Origin: Anaerolineae bacterium | GTDB taxonomy: Bacteria > Chloroflexota > Anaerolineae > Aggregatilineales > Phototrophicaceae | Reading direction: 5' to 3' | Assembly (NCBI GenBank): GCA_022843385.1 | Contig: JALHNT010000033.1 | Coordinates: 1 to 64,000, forward strand | Length of the DNA: 64,000 nucleotides | In this document: one piece after another, positions 37,711 to 45,061 of the stretch | Layout: each line of letters begins with the position of its first letter | Position numbering within the stretch: the stretch's first letter is position 1 | The notes under the pieces: model-generated | Database searches by the model: none | What the model saw: only the letters and a program-made list of their open reading frames with translations | What the model was told of the DNA's origin: nothing | Position numbers and translations under genes: made by a program

Positions 37711-37740
37711 CTGAAGGGCGGGTATCAGCACCCGCCCTCG
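37711..37740 (-). terminator. Hairpin between binding-protein and permease genes (attenuator)
   Basis: AGGGCGGG (37715-37722) and CCCGCCCT (37731-37738) form an eight-pair stem with an eight-base loop, followed on the minus strand by TTCAGTTTTTG. It would let the binding protein be made in excess over the permeases. Confidence 0.8.
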
Positions 37741-37763
37741 CAATCACGATCGATGAACCTGGA

Positions 37764-39413
37764 CTATTGCGGTGCGTTCAGGAAGGCACCGAACAGCGCA
37801 CTGAAATAGGTGAAGGAACCAGTGCGCCCCTTGTGCAGCGGGCTGGCGGCGTCCCACATCATTTCCCAGGTGGTGACGACATCGGTTGAGTCGAAGGTTG
37901 AGCCATCGCTGAACTGTACGCCTTCGCGCAGCGTGAACGTCCATTCAGTCGCATCGGCATTGGGCGTCCATTCGACGGCCAGCGCCGGAACCACTGCCCC
38001 GCCGCCCAGCTCATAACCGAGCAGCGAGTCGGTCATCTGCTCGCAGGCACGGAAGGTCTCGCCATCTTCTTCGTCGTTGCAGAACAGGCTGATCGGTTCA
38101 GCGCCCTGCATGAAGATGATGTTATCGTCATCGGGGTCTTCCATGACGCGGAATTGTTCGCCAGCAAACAGACCGGCATAAGCACCGGTGACGCGAGCGG
38201 TGAAGGCTACCGCGCTCGTGCCGTGCGCCACAGGAACCATCGGGACGAAACGAGCAATTTCGTTATTGGCCTGGGTGTAGATTGCCAGACGCTCTGCCGG
38301 GTCGCCGATCTGGGCGGCCTGACCGAGTAGATCGGTAATGACCGGGTCCTTGTCACCAAACTGTGGGCTGGCACCAGCGCCGAAATGGAAGTCGAGGAAG
38401 TTGGTGGCATCCGGGTAGTCCGCGCCCCAGCCGAGCAGATGGAGCGAGAGTTCGCCGGCTGTCGCAGCATCGAGGAATGAACCGGATTCCATCTGATTGA
38501 TGGTGACATTGATGCCGATGGCGGCGAGCTGCGCCTGCAAGTCCTGGGCGACGATGCCCGGCTGCGGCAGATAGACACGGACGACATCACGATAGCTCAG
38601 GGTGGTTTCAATCGGCAGGGTGAACCCCTCTTCAGCCGCGGCCTCGGCCAACAACTGTTTCGCCATCTCGGGATCGTAGGGGATCACGGTCGAGTCAGGC
38701 GTGTAGCCGAAGATGGTCGGGGGCATGAACTGAGTGGCAGCCGCTGAACCGACCGGATAGAAGTTGTCGATGATGCGCTGCTTGTCGATGCCATAGGCCA
38801 GCGCCTGGCGCACCTTGACACTGTTGAAGGGCGCAACGGTGTTGTTGATGCCGAGGTAGAAAATGTTGTTCAGGCTGCGCGGATACAGACGGGCATCCGG
38901 ATTACCTTCGATCGCGGCGAAGTCGGCAGGGCCAACGTTGTCAAAACCATCAATGGTGCCAGCCTGGAGTTCGGTCCAGCGAGCAGCCGCTTCCGAATTC
39001 CAGCGCAGGATGACGGTCGGCTCAATTGGCGCTTCACCCCAGTAATTCTCGTTGACGGTGAACACCATCTCATTGCCTTTATCCCAGCTTTGCAGCTTGT
39101 AGGGGCCGGTTGAGGGCGGGTTCTCGATATAGTTCTGCCAGTCCTCGTCAGTTTGGAGGGCGCGCAGAGCTTCATCGGAATGGATGGCATAGGTTGAGAG
39201 GGCGATCTTGGCTGGTAGACCCGGATCGGCGAAGCACAGGGTGAACTTCACGGTCAGGGCGTCAACCGCTTCCACCGATTTGAATTCACCACCGTAATCA
39301 CAACTGGGCGCTTCGATCTTGGGGAGGCTTTGGGCGGCCACCGGGGCGACCATGATTCCAAGAATCATAGCAACCAGGGCAGCCATGGGCAGCCATCGAG
39401 ATATGGACTTCAT
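37764..39413 (-). CDS. Dipeptide/oligopeptide ABC transporter substrate-binding protein
   Basis: A 549-residue exported protein of the family-5 binding proteins. The start at 39413 gives a clean signal peptide (MKSISRWLPMAALVAMILGI) with AAGGAG five to six bases upstream; an open frame 38 codons longer is not supported. Family landmarks: LSTYAIHSDEALRAL, TGPYKLQSWDKGNEMVFTVNENYWG, and VRQALAYGIDKQRIIDNFYP. The N-terminal domain that usually precedes the first landmark is short here, and near residues 488-535 the order WTPNADATEWTFTLREGVQFSDGSTF appears at the C-terminal side. This suggests a circularly permuted or rearranged arrangement compared with ordinary DppA. Repeat copy B lies just upstream and would carry its promoter. 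Confidence 0.82.
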   Translation of the reverse strand: MKSISRWLPMAALVAMILGIMVAPVAAQSLPKIEAPSCDYGGEFKSVEAVDALTVKFTLCFADPGLPAKIALSTYAIHSDEALRALQTDEDWQNYIENPPSTGPYKLQSWDKGNEMVFTVNENYWGEAPIEPTVILRWNSEAAARWTELQAGTIDGFDNVGPADFAAIEGNPDARLYPRSLNNIFYLGINNTVAPFNSVKVRQALAYGIDKQRIIDNFYPVGSAAATQFMPPTIFGYTPDSTVIPYDPEMAKQLLAEAAAEEGFTLPIETTLSYRDVVRVYLPQPGIVAQDLQAQLAAIGINVTINQMESGSFLDAATAGELSLHLLGWGADYPDATNFLDFHFGAGASPQFGDKDPVITDLLGQAAQIGDPAERLAIYTQANNEIARFVPMVPVAHGTSAVAFTARVTGAYAGLFAGEQFRVMEDPDDDNIIFMQGAEPISLFCNDEEDGETFRACEQMTDSLLGYELGGGAVVPALAVEWTPNADATEWTFTLREGVQFSDGSTFDSTDVVTTWEMMWDAASPLHKGRTGSFTYFSALFGAFLNAPQ

Positions 39414-39540
39414 ATATTGCTCCTTGAAAAAAGTGAATCCCCCGTAACTGCTGGTCAAGTTGACCTGTACCGCACCAGCAGTCAACTCATCAAGGATTAA
39501 TCTAACACATTCACGCTCGCTTGCCAACCATCGCCCTCAT

Positions 39541-40102
39541 CCGCCGATAAACGCGGCGACAACACGGGAAGATGGCGGATAGGTTCCGCCAGATGCCGGC
39601 GAATGCACGAGAGATCGGCGCAGTGGACAGCGATTGTACGAGAGCCAGACGCCGCCAGCGGATCGAAGTTTTTGGTGGCGGATCACGGGAGAAGTTGACC
39701 GCCAGGACGTAGTCGGAAGTGCTGAGTGCAACGTGAAAGGTGAAGACGGGAAAGATGCATGACGAACATAATCAATCGAGATGATGATCTGTGCAGACAG
39801 TTGATTCAGGGATTTGAAGTTTTTGCATAGTTGTCGCTGAATGTTCAGGCGACTGGACGGGAGCTTGGCGCAAAATTGCGAAAAATGCCAATGCTCAAGC
39901 TCGGCTGTTGTCACCATGTGCAGCATCTCGACGGCAGCGATCCGCCGCTGCACATACGAATTGCCCATAACGGCGAGAGCGCGAGAGCCAGCCGCCGGAT
40001 GATAACTTATGTGGGATTGAGGTGCAGGTTGGGTCAGGGGAAGCGTAGAACAAGACACAAAATTCATGCCATCAGTATAAGATAGAATTCTTGTTCTGTC
40101 AA
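39541..40102 (-). repeat. Copy B of the 0.55-kb promoter-led repeat, candidate structured RNA or leader
   Basis: The 562-base partner of the unit at 28863-29415, in inverted orientation. It runs from a sigma-70-like promoter (40102-40074) to a terminal hairpin CGCCG-N7-CGGCG (39542-39558). The internal hairpin is CGCA-N4-TGCG (39869-39880) flanked by TTGG/CCAA; its loop differs completely from copy A while the stem is unchanged. The terminal stem has G-C where copy A has A-T. Sequence upstream of the promoter shows no similarity to copy A. It ends 128 bases before the start of the peptide-binding protein, in the same direction. One frame of about 175 codons from the aligned ATG at 40067 is open, but codon-column statistics do not support it. 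Confidence 0.7.
40074..40102 (-). promoter_or_regulatory. Near-consensus sigma-70 promoter at the head of repeat copy B
   Basis: On the minus strand TTGACA (40102-40097), a 17-base spacer and TATACT (40079-40074). The spacer keeps the AGAA-N6-TTCT dyad seen in copy A. Confidence 0.75.
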
Positions 40103-40254
40103 GCGTGTTGTCGGGCTGATATGCAGCGTGTGATAATGATGTTTTTCGCCTCACTCTATGCCAACGAACCAAGGTTACTCGCTGTATGATTGGGTAGAAT
40201 GCCGGCACCCGCTATGATTATGTTGAAGCCAAGCAAAGGGATTGACAGGACACA

Positions 40255-40644
40255 ATGTTTGAATCGCAGGTAACGTTTCTTTACACGCTCGATCTGGATC
40301 GAACAACCGCTTTCTATACCAATGCGTTGGGGCTGAAGCTGGCGCTCGACCAGGGGAAGTGCCGCATTTACCGGGTGTCACGGGGGGCTTATGTTGGCTT
40401 TTGCCAGCGCGATGACCTGGCGGAAGCGCCGGGATGGGAGAGCAAGGTCATTTTCACGCTGGTGACGCCAGATGTCGATGCGTGGTACGGGAGGTTGCAA
40501 GCGGCAGGTATCCCTGTCGAGAAGCCGCCGCAGTTGAACCCGATCTACAATATCTATCATTTGTTCTTCCGTGATGTGAACGGCTATCTGATCGAGATTC
40601 AGCGGTTTGAAGACCCGGCCTGGGGGCAATCCGAACTGGAATAA
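40255..40644 (+). CDS. VOC (glyoxalase-like) family protein
   Basis: A 129-residue single VOC domain. It has the beta-alpha-beta-beta-beta halves VTFLYTLDLDRTTAFYTNALGL and KVIFTLVTPDVDAWYGRLQAAGI, and ends in HLFFRDVNGYLIEIQRFEDP with the usual metal-site glutamate near residue 116. Members include glyoxalases, antibiotic-binding proteins and isomerases; nothing here fixes the substrate. It probably forms an operon with the YhhN gene that starts five bases after its stop, and possibly with the quinone-related genes beyond. The 150 bases upstream hold the start of repeat copy B on the other strand and no other clear feature. Confidence 0.85.
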   Translation: MFESQVTFLYTLDLDRTTAFYTNALGLKLALDQGKCRIYRVSRGAYVGFCQRDDLAEAPGWESKVIFTLVTPDVDAWYGRLQAAGIPVEKPPQLNPIYNIYHLFFRDVNGYLIEIQRFEDPAWGQSELE

Positions 40645-40648
40645 GACC

Positions 40649-41386
40649 ATGCTGTTTGAAAATCTGATTGACCCGGCGCAGCAGGCGACTCAAATAGTGC
40701 TGCTGGCAATCTGGGCGATGCTGCTGTTTGGCGGGTGGTTGTTCGGGAAGCTGAATGCTGATGGCAGTCATCGGATGCCGACCTGGACACGGCTGGGTTC
40801 GTCCGTCGCGCTGGTGATTGCCGCGTGGTTGTGGGCATCAGCTGGCTCCTGGAACAGCGTCACAGTCTTGATCGCGTTGGGAATGACGTTGGGATGTCTG
40901 GGTGATTGCTTCATGGCGCGGGTTTTTCCGGTTCCGTCGTTTGTCCTGACTGGCATGAGCGCGTTTGGCTTAGGCCACATCTTTTACATCAGCGGCCTAA
41001 TCCTTTTCTCGAATGAGACGCTGCCGACTATCGCGACGGTCCGATGGGGTGCGTGGGTGGTCTGCTGGCTGTTCGCGGCGGGTGCCTGGTATGGGGTCGT
41101 GCTGCGGGGACAGAAGGCGACGCCACTGCATTACGCCGCGCTGCCCTATGCGCTGCTGCTGGCAACGACGACGGGATCGGCGCTGGGGATGGCGCTGGTC
41201 GAGCCTGGATTTATCGGGCTGGCGCTGGGAGCGGCGTTGTTCCTGTTGAGCGATCTGCTGCTGGCCGCCCAATTATTCAACGGGCTGCATTTTCGCATGA
41301 TCGGCGATGTCGTCTGGTTGCTGTATGGGCCGGCCCAAGCTCTGATTATATTCAGCGTTTATGCGATGCTAACGCTGGTCAGGTAA
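40649..41386 (+). CDS. YhhN/TMEM86 family membrane protein (lysoplasmalogenase-like)
   Basis: A 245-residue protein with about eight hydrophobic helices. The landmarks LGCLGDCFMARVFP and LGAALFLLSDLLLAAQLF carry the two conserved aspartates of the YhhN/TMEM86 family. Animal TMEM86B hydrolyses the vinyl-ether bond of lysoplasmalogens, and bacterial members are thought to act on similar ether lipids. The start at 40649 follows the VOC stop directly; a longer frame of 14 codons upstream overlaps that gene and is not needed. Confidence in the family is good, in the reaction low. Confidence 0.8.
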   Translation: MLFENLIDPAQQATQIVLLAIWAMLLFGGWLFGKLNADGSHRMPTWTRLGSSVALVIAAWLWASAGSWNSVTVLIALGMTLGCLGDCFMARVFPVPSFVLTGMSAFGLGHIFYISGLILFSNETLPTIATVRWGAWVVCWLFAAGAWYGVVLRGQKATPLHYAALPYALLLATTTGSALGMALVEPGFIGLALGAALFLLSDLLLAAQLFNGLHFRMIGDVVWLLYGPAQALIIFSVYAMLTLVR

Positions 41387-41452
41387 GAAAGCCAACCTTC
41401 GTATAGTCAATGATTGAAACCGACACCCATCCAATCCAAAGGAGTTATACCC

Positions 41453-42547
41453 ATGAAAATCCTCGGTCTGCATCACATCACGCTGGTCAGTTCGAATGCC
41501 CAGCGAACAGTGGATTTCTATACCCGCATTCTGGGTCTGCGTCTGGTCAAGCAAACGGTGAACTTCGATGATCCCGGCAGTTATCACCTGTACTTCGGTG
41601 ATGAAACGGGTAAGCCCGGCAGCGCTATCACCTTCTTCGAATGGAAGGATGCGCCGAAAGGGCAGACCGGGGTCGGTGGCACCCATCACTTCGCGCTGCA
41701 AGTGGCCGATTTCGATGGCCTGCTGAAATGGAAGCGCTGGTTGACGGATCACAACATCAAAGTGGACGGGCCTTTTGACCGGCACTACTTCAAGTCGATT
41801 TACTTCACTGGGCCGGATGGCGAGATCATCGAGATTGCCACCTACGGGCCGGGCTGGACGATGGATGAAGTGGCGGAACGCATCGGCATGGAATTCCGTG
41901 AGCCTCCGGCAGAAATGATGGTCAACAATCGTGATGAGGCGCGGATCACGGCGGAAACATGGTCGCAGCCCGTCGAAGCGATTACAACCGACATGGCGCT
42001 GGCGCAGGGGATGCACCATATCACGGCCATCGGTTCGGACATCAAACGCACTCATGCGTTCTTCGGTGATTTGCTGGGGATGCGGCGAGTGAAGATGACC
42101 TCGAACTTCGATGACCCGAATTCCGCGCACTGGTACTGGGGTGTTGATGAGGGCAAGCCCGGCACGCTGATAACCTATTTCGAGCGCGACCCGAACAAGA
42201 CACGCCGGGCGCGTATGGGGACAGGGCAGACGCATCACTTCGCGCTGGCTGTGGCGGATGAGGCGGAGCAAGACGAGTGGCGAACCCATCTGGGGAAGGC
42301 CGGTTATCGTGTGTCTCCTATCATGGATCGGGTGTACTTCCGCAGTATCTATACTAATGACCCGGATGGGCACATTGTTGAACTGGCGACGGTTGGGCCA
42401 GGGTTCCTGGCGGATGAGCCGGTGGCGACACTGGGGACACGGCTGCAACTGCCGCCCTGGCTGGAAGCCCAGCGTGAGCTGCTCGAAGGGGGTTATCTGA
42501 AACCGTTGGTGGTGCCGGAATGGCATTTAACCGAAGGGGCGCGCTAA
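41453..42547 (+). CDS. Ring-cleaving dioxygenase with two VOC domains, MhqO-like
   Basis: A 364-residue protein made of two VOC domain pairs, starting LHHITLVSSNAQRTVDFYTR and, at about residue 185, MHHITAIGSDIKRTHAFFGD. Each is followed by an F-DDP-S/N-x-H segment (NFDDPGSYHLYFGD and NFDDPNSAHWYWG) with a metal-ligand His. This matches the MhqO/YkaI group, which opens hydroquinone-type rings with iron. AAAGGAG lies nine bases before the ATG at 41453. Its stop overlaps the start of an MhqD-like esterase (TAATG). In Bacillus subtilis MhqO and MhqD are both induced by quinones, which supports a detoxification role here. Confidence 0.88.
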   Translation: MKILGLHHITLVSSNAQRTVDFYTRILGLRLVKQTVNFDDPGSYHLYFGDETGKPGSAITFFEWKDAPKGQTGVGGTHHFALQVADFDGLLKWKRWLTDHNIKVDGPFDRHYFKSIYFTGPDGEIIEIATYGPGWTMDEVAERIGMEFREPPAEMMVNNRDEARITAETWSQPVEAITTDMALAQGMHHITAIGSDIKRTHAFFGDLLGMRRVKMTSNFDDPNSAHWYWGVDEGKPGTLITYFERDPNKTRRARMGTGQTHHFALAVADEAEQDEWRTHLGKAGYRVSPIMDRVYFRSIYTNDPDGHIVELATVGPGFLADEPVATLGTRLQLPPWLEAQRELLEGGYLKPLVVPEWHLTEGAR

Positions 42548-43185
42548 TGGTCAATATGCATGAAGGGCAGCCTGTCCTGCATACCGGGGTATCGCTCAAG
42601 CAGGCAACAGCAGCCATGATCCTGCTGCACGGGCGTGGCGCGACGGCAGAGGATATTCTTTCGCTGTCGCAGGAATTCCCTGATCCGTCGTTCGCCTATC
42701 TTGCCCCACAGGCGGCGAATTACACCTGGTATCCCAATCGCTTCATCGCACCGATTGCCAGCAATGAACCCTACCTTTCGTCAGCGTTGGAAGTGGTCGA
42801 TCATTTGATGAACCGTGTGGTCGAGGCTGGCATCCCGCGCGACCGGATTATCCTGCTGGGTTTCTCGCAGGGGGCTTGTCTATCGCTGGAGTATGCCGTG
42901 CGCAATCCCCTCCGCTATGGTGGCGTGGCCGCTTTAAGTGGTGGCCTGATTGGCGCTCCGGGGACCCAGTGGGATTATCCCGGCAGCATGGAGCAGACGC
43001 CGGTGTTCCTGGGATGTAGCGATGTGGATTTTCACATCCCCAAGGAGCGTGTGAGTGAGAGCGCGGTGGTCTTTCGCAACAAAGGGGCGGATGTGACGGA
43101 ACGGCTGTATCCCAACATGGGACATACGGTGAACGAGGATGAAATCGCGTTCGTTCAGCGCATGATGGCGGCGCTGACCGCCTGA
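42547..43185 (+). CDS. Phospholipase/carboxylesterase family hydrolase, MhqD-like
   Basis: A 212-residue alpha/beta hydrolase. The nucleophile is the serine in LLGFSQGACLSLEYA near residue 107, the aspartate is in GCSDVDFHIP near 159, and the histidine is in NMGHTVNEDE near 192. The oxyanion-hole segment is ILLHGRGATAEDILSL. MhqD-type esterases accompany MhqO-like dioxygenases. The start codon overlaps the previous stop by one base, so the two proteins are made together. A strong terminator follows. Confidence 0.9.
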   Translation: MVNMHEGQPVLHTGVSLKQATAAMILLHGRGATAEDILSLSQEFPDPSFAYLAPQAANYTWYPNRFIAPIASNEPYLSSALEVVDHLMNRVVEAGIPRDRIILLGFSQGACLSLEYAVRNPLRYGGVAALSGGLIGAPGTQWDYPGSMEQTPVFLGCSDVDFHIPKERVSESAVVFRNKGADVTERLYPNMGHTVNEDEIAFVQRMMAALTA

Positions 43186-43196
43186 TCGTTCCATTC

Positions 43197-43229
43197 AGAC
43201 CGGCATAGTTGCTATGCCGGTCTTTTTTT
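43197..43229 (+). terminator. Strong intrinsic terminator after the MhqD-like gene
   Basis: AGACCGGCATAG (43197-43208) and CTATGCCGGTCT (from 43212) make a stem of about 11-12 pairs with a three-base loop, followed by a run of seven T. Confidence 0.95.
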
Positions 43230-43275
43230 GTTACCACCATACAGTGAACCCAAAAGAATTTTTGCGAGGACAATC

Positions 43276-44982
43276 ATGCCTGCTATTCCTTCTGATCTTG
43301 AGATTGCCCAGTCAGCGCAACTGATCCACATCAACCGCATCGCTGAACAGATGGGGTTGGACCCTGAGACGGATCTGGAGCATTATGGCAAATATATGGC
43401 GAAGATTGATCTCGCGGTGCTGGACAAGCTCAAGAATCGACCGGATGCCCGCTATGTCGATGTGACGGCTATCACACCAACGCCCTTAGGTGAAGGGAAG
43501 TCCACCACGACCGTAGGGCTGGGGCAGGCGTTCAAGCATATAGGCAAGCGCGCCATTGTCACCATGCGCCAGCCGTCGCAGGGGCCGACTTTCGGCATCA
43601 AGGGCGGGGCAGCCGGTGGTGGATACAGTCAGATTGTGCCGATGGAGAATTTTAATCTGCACCTCACCGGCGACATCCACGCCATCACTGCGGCTCACAA
43701 TCTCATCGCGGCGATGATCGACAATCATCTGCACCAGGGCAATGCGCTCAACCTGGACCCGCATCGCATCGTCTGGCGGCGGGTGATGGATCTGAATGAT
43801 CGGGCGCTGCGCAACGTCATCATCGGGTTAGGCGAGAAAGAAGACGGTGTCCCCCGGCAAACGGGTTTTGACATCACCGTTGCCTCGGAGATCATGGCGA
43901 TCCTGGCACTGACGAAATCGTTGAAGGATTTGCGCGAGCGCATCGGTCGTATGGTGATCGCCTATGACAAGGACAAGAAACCGGTCACGGCGGATGACCT
44001 CAAGGCTGCTGGTGCGGCGACCGTGCTCCTGCGCGATGCGCTCAAGCCGACGCTGATGCAGACGCTGGAGAATACCCCGGCGCTCATTCACTGTGGGCCG
44101 TTCGCCAACATCGCACACGGCAACTCCTCAGTGCTGGCCGATATGATCGCGTCCAAGTGCGCTGATTATGTCATCACCGAGTCGGGGTTTGGTGCCGATA
44201 TTGGGGCGGAGAAGTTCTTCAATATCAAATGCCGGGTGTCCGGGCTGCGACCCAATGCCGCTGTCCTGGTGGTGACGATCCGCGCTTTGAAAGCCCATAC
44301 GGGCAAGTACAAAATCACGCCGGGAAAGCCGCTCGACAGCGCCTTGACCAGCGAAAATGTGGCAGACTGTGAGGCGGGAGCAGCCAATATGGTGCGCCAT
44401 CTGGAAAACATGCGGAAGTTTGGCGTGAACCCGGTGGTGGCGATCAATGCCTTCACAACCGATTCGCCCAAAGAGATGGAGGCGATCCGCGAGGCGGCGC
44501 TGGCAGCCGGCGCAGTCGGGGTGTCGGTTGCCCGGCATTGGGCAGAAGGCGGCAAAGGGGCGGCTGAACTGGCTGAGATGGTGGTGACAGCCTGTGAACA
44601 ACCGAACGACTTCCGGTTGCTTTATCCACTGGAGTGGTCAATCCGGCAGAAGATCGAAACCATCGCGACCGAGATTTATCGGGCGGACGGGGTGGACTAC
44701 ACGCCGGAAGCGGCCAAACAGATTGACCTGTTCGAGAAGAATGGCTATGGCAACCTGCCGATCTGCATGGCAAAGACTCATCTGAGCTTCTCGGCTGACC
44801 CGGCGCTCAAGGGCGCACCGACCGGTTTCCGTTTGCCGATCCGTGAGGTGCGGGCTTCGGTGGGGGCGGGATACATCTATCCACTGTGTGGTGAGATGCG
44901 CACGATGCCAGGATTGCCGTCGCATCCAGCAGCCGAGGCAGTTGATCTGGATGAAGATGGGCGGGTGGTAGGATTGTTCTAA
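43276..44982 (+). CDS. fhs: Formate-tetrahydrofolate ligase
   Basis: A 568-residue enzyme that makes 10-formyltetrahydrofolate from formate, ATP and THF. The ATP site TPLGEGKSTTTVGLGQAF lies near residue 73, followed by RQPSQGPTFGIKGGAAGGG and the conserved CGPFANIAHGNSSV. Length is normal. The start at 43276 has GAGGA six bases upstream; the frame is open 48 bases more, through the terminator, which cannot be coding. It is monocistronic. It serves one-carbon metabolism for purine synthesis or formate use; no Wood-Ljungdahl genes are adjacent. Confidence 0.97.
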   Translation: MPAIPSDLEIAQSAQLIHINRIAEQMGLDPETDLEHYGKYMAKIDLAVLDKLKNRPDARYVDVTAITPTPLGEGKSTTTVGLGQAFKHIGKRAIVTMRQPSQGPTFGIKGGAAGGGYSQIVPMENFNLHLTGDIHAITAAHNLIAAMIDNHLHQGNALNLDPHRIVWRRVMDLNDRALRNVIIGLGEKEDGVPRQTGFDITVASEIMAILALTKSLKDLRERIGRMVIAYDKDKKPVTADDLKAAGAATVLLRDALKPTLMQTLENTPALIHCGPFANIAHGNSSVLADMIASKCADYVITESGFGADIGAEKFFNIKCRVSGLRPNAAVLVVTIRALKAHTGKYKITPGKPLDSALTSENVADCEAGAANMVRHLENMRKFGVNPVVAINAFTTDSPKEMEAIREAALAAGAVGVSVARHWAEGGKGAAELAEMVVTACEQPNDFRLLYPLEWSIRQKIETIATEIYRADGVDYTPEAAKQIDLFEKNGYGNLPICMAKTHLSFSADPALKGAPTGFRLPIREVRASVGAGYIYPLCGEMRTMPGLPSHPAAEAVDLDEDGRVVGLF

Positions 44983-45013
44983 TTGAACAATTCTCGGAAG
45001 CGGTGAAGATTGC

Positions 45014-45038
45014 TATAATTGGTGAAGCGCTTAACTAT
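45014..45038 (+). promoter_or_regulatory. GH2 promoter -10 and LacI-type operator
   Basis: TATAAT (45014-45019) is followed at 45022-45035 by GTGAA-GCGC-TTAAC, a near palindrome covering the expected transcription start. The 11 bases CGCTTAACTAT are identical to a site upstream of the LacI-family regulator at 52250-52260. Confidence 0.6.
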
Positions 45039-45061
45039 CCTGTACCTTAAAGGACTCTCTC

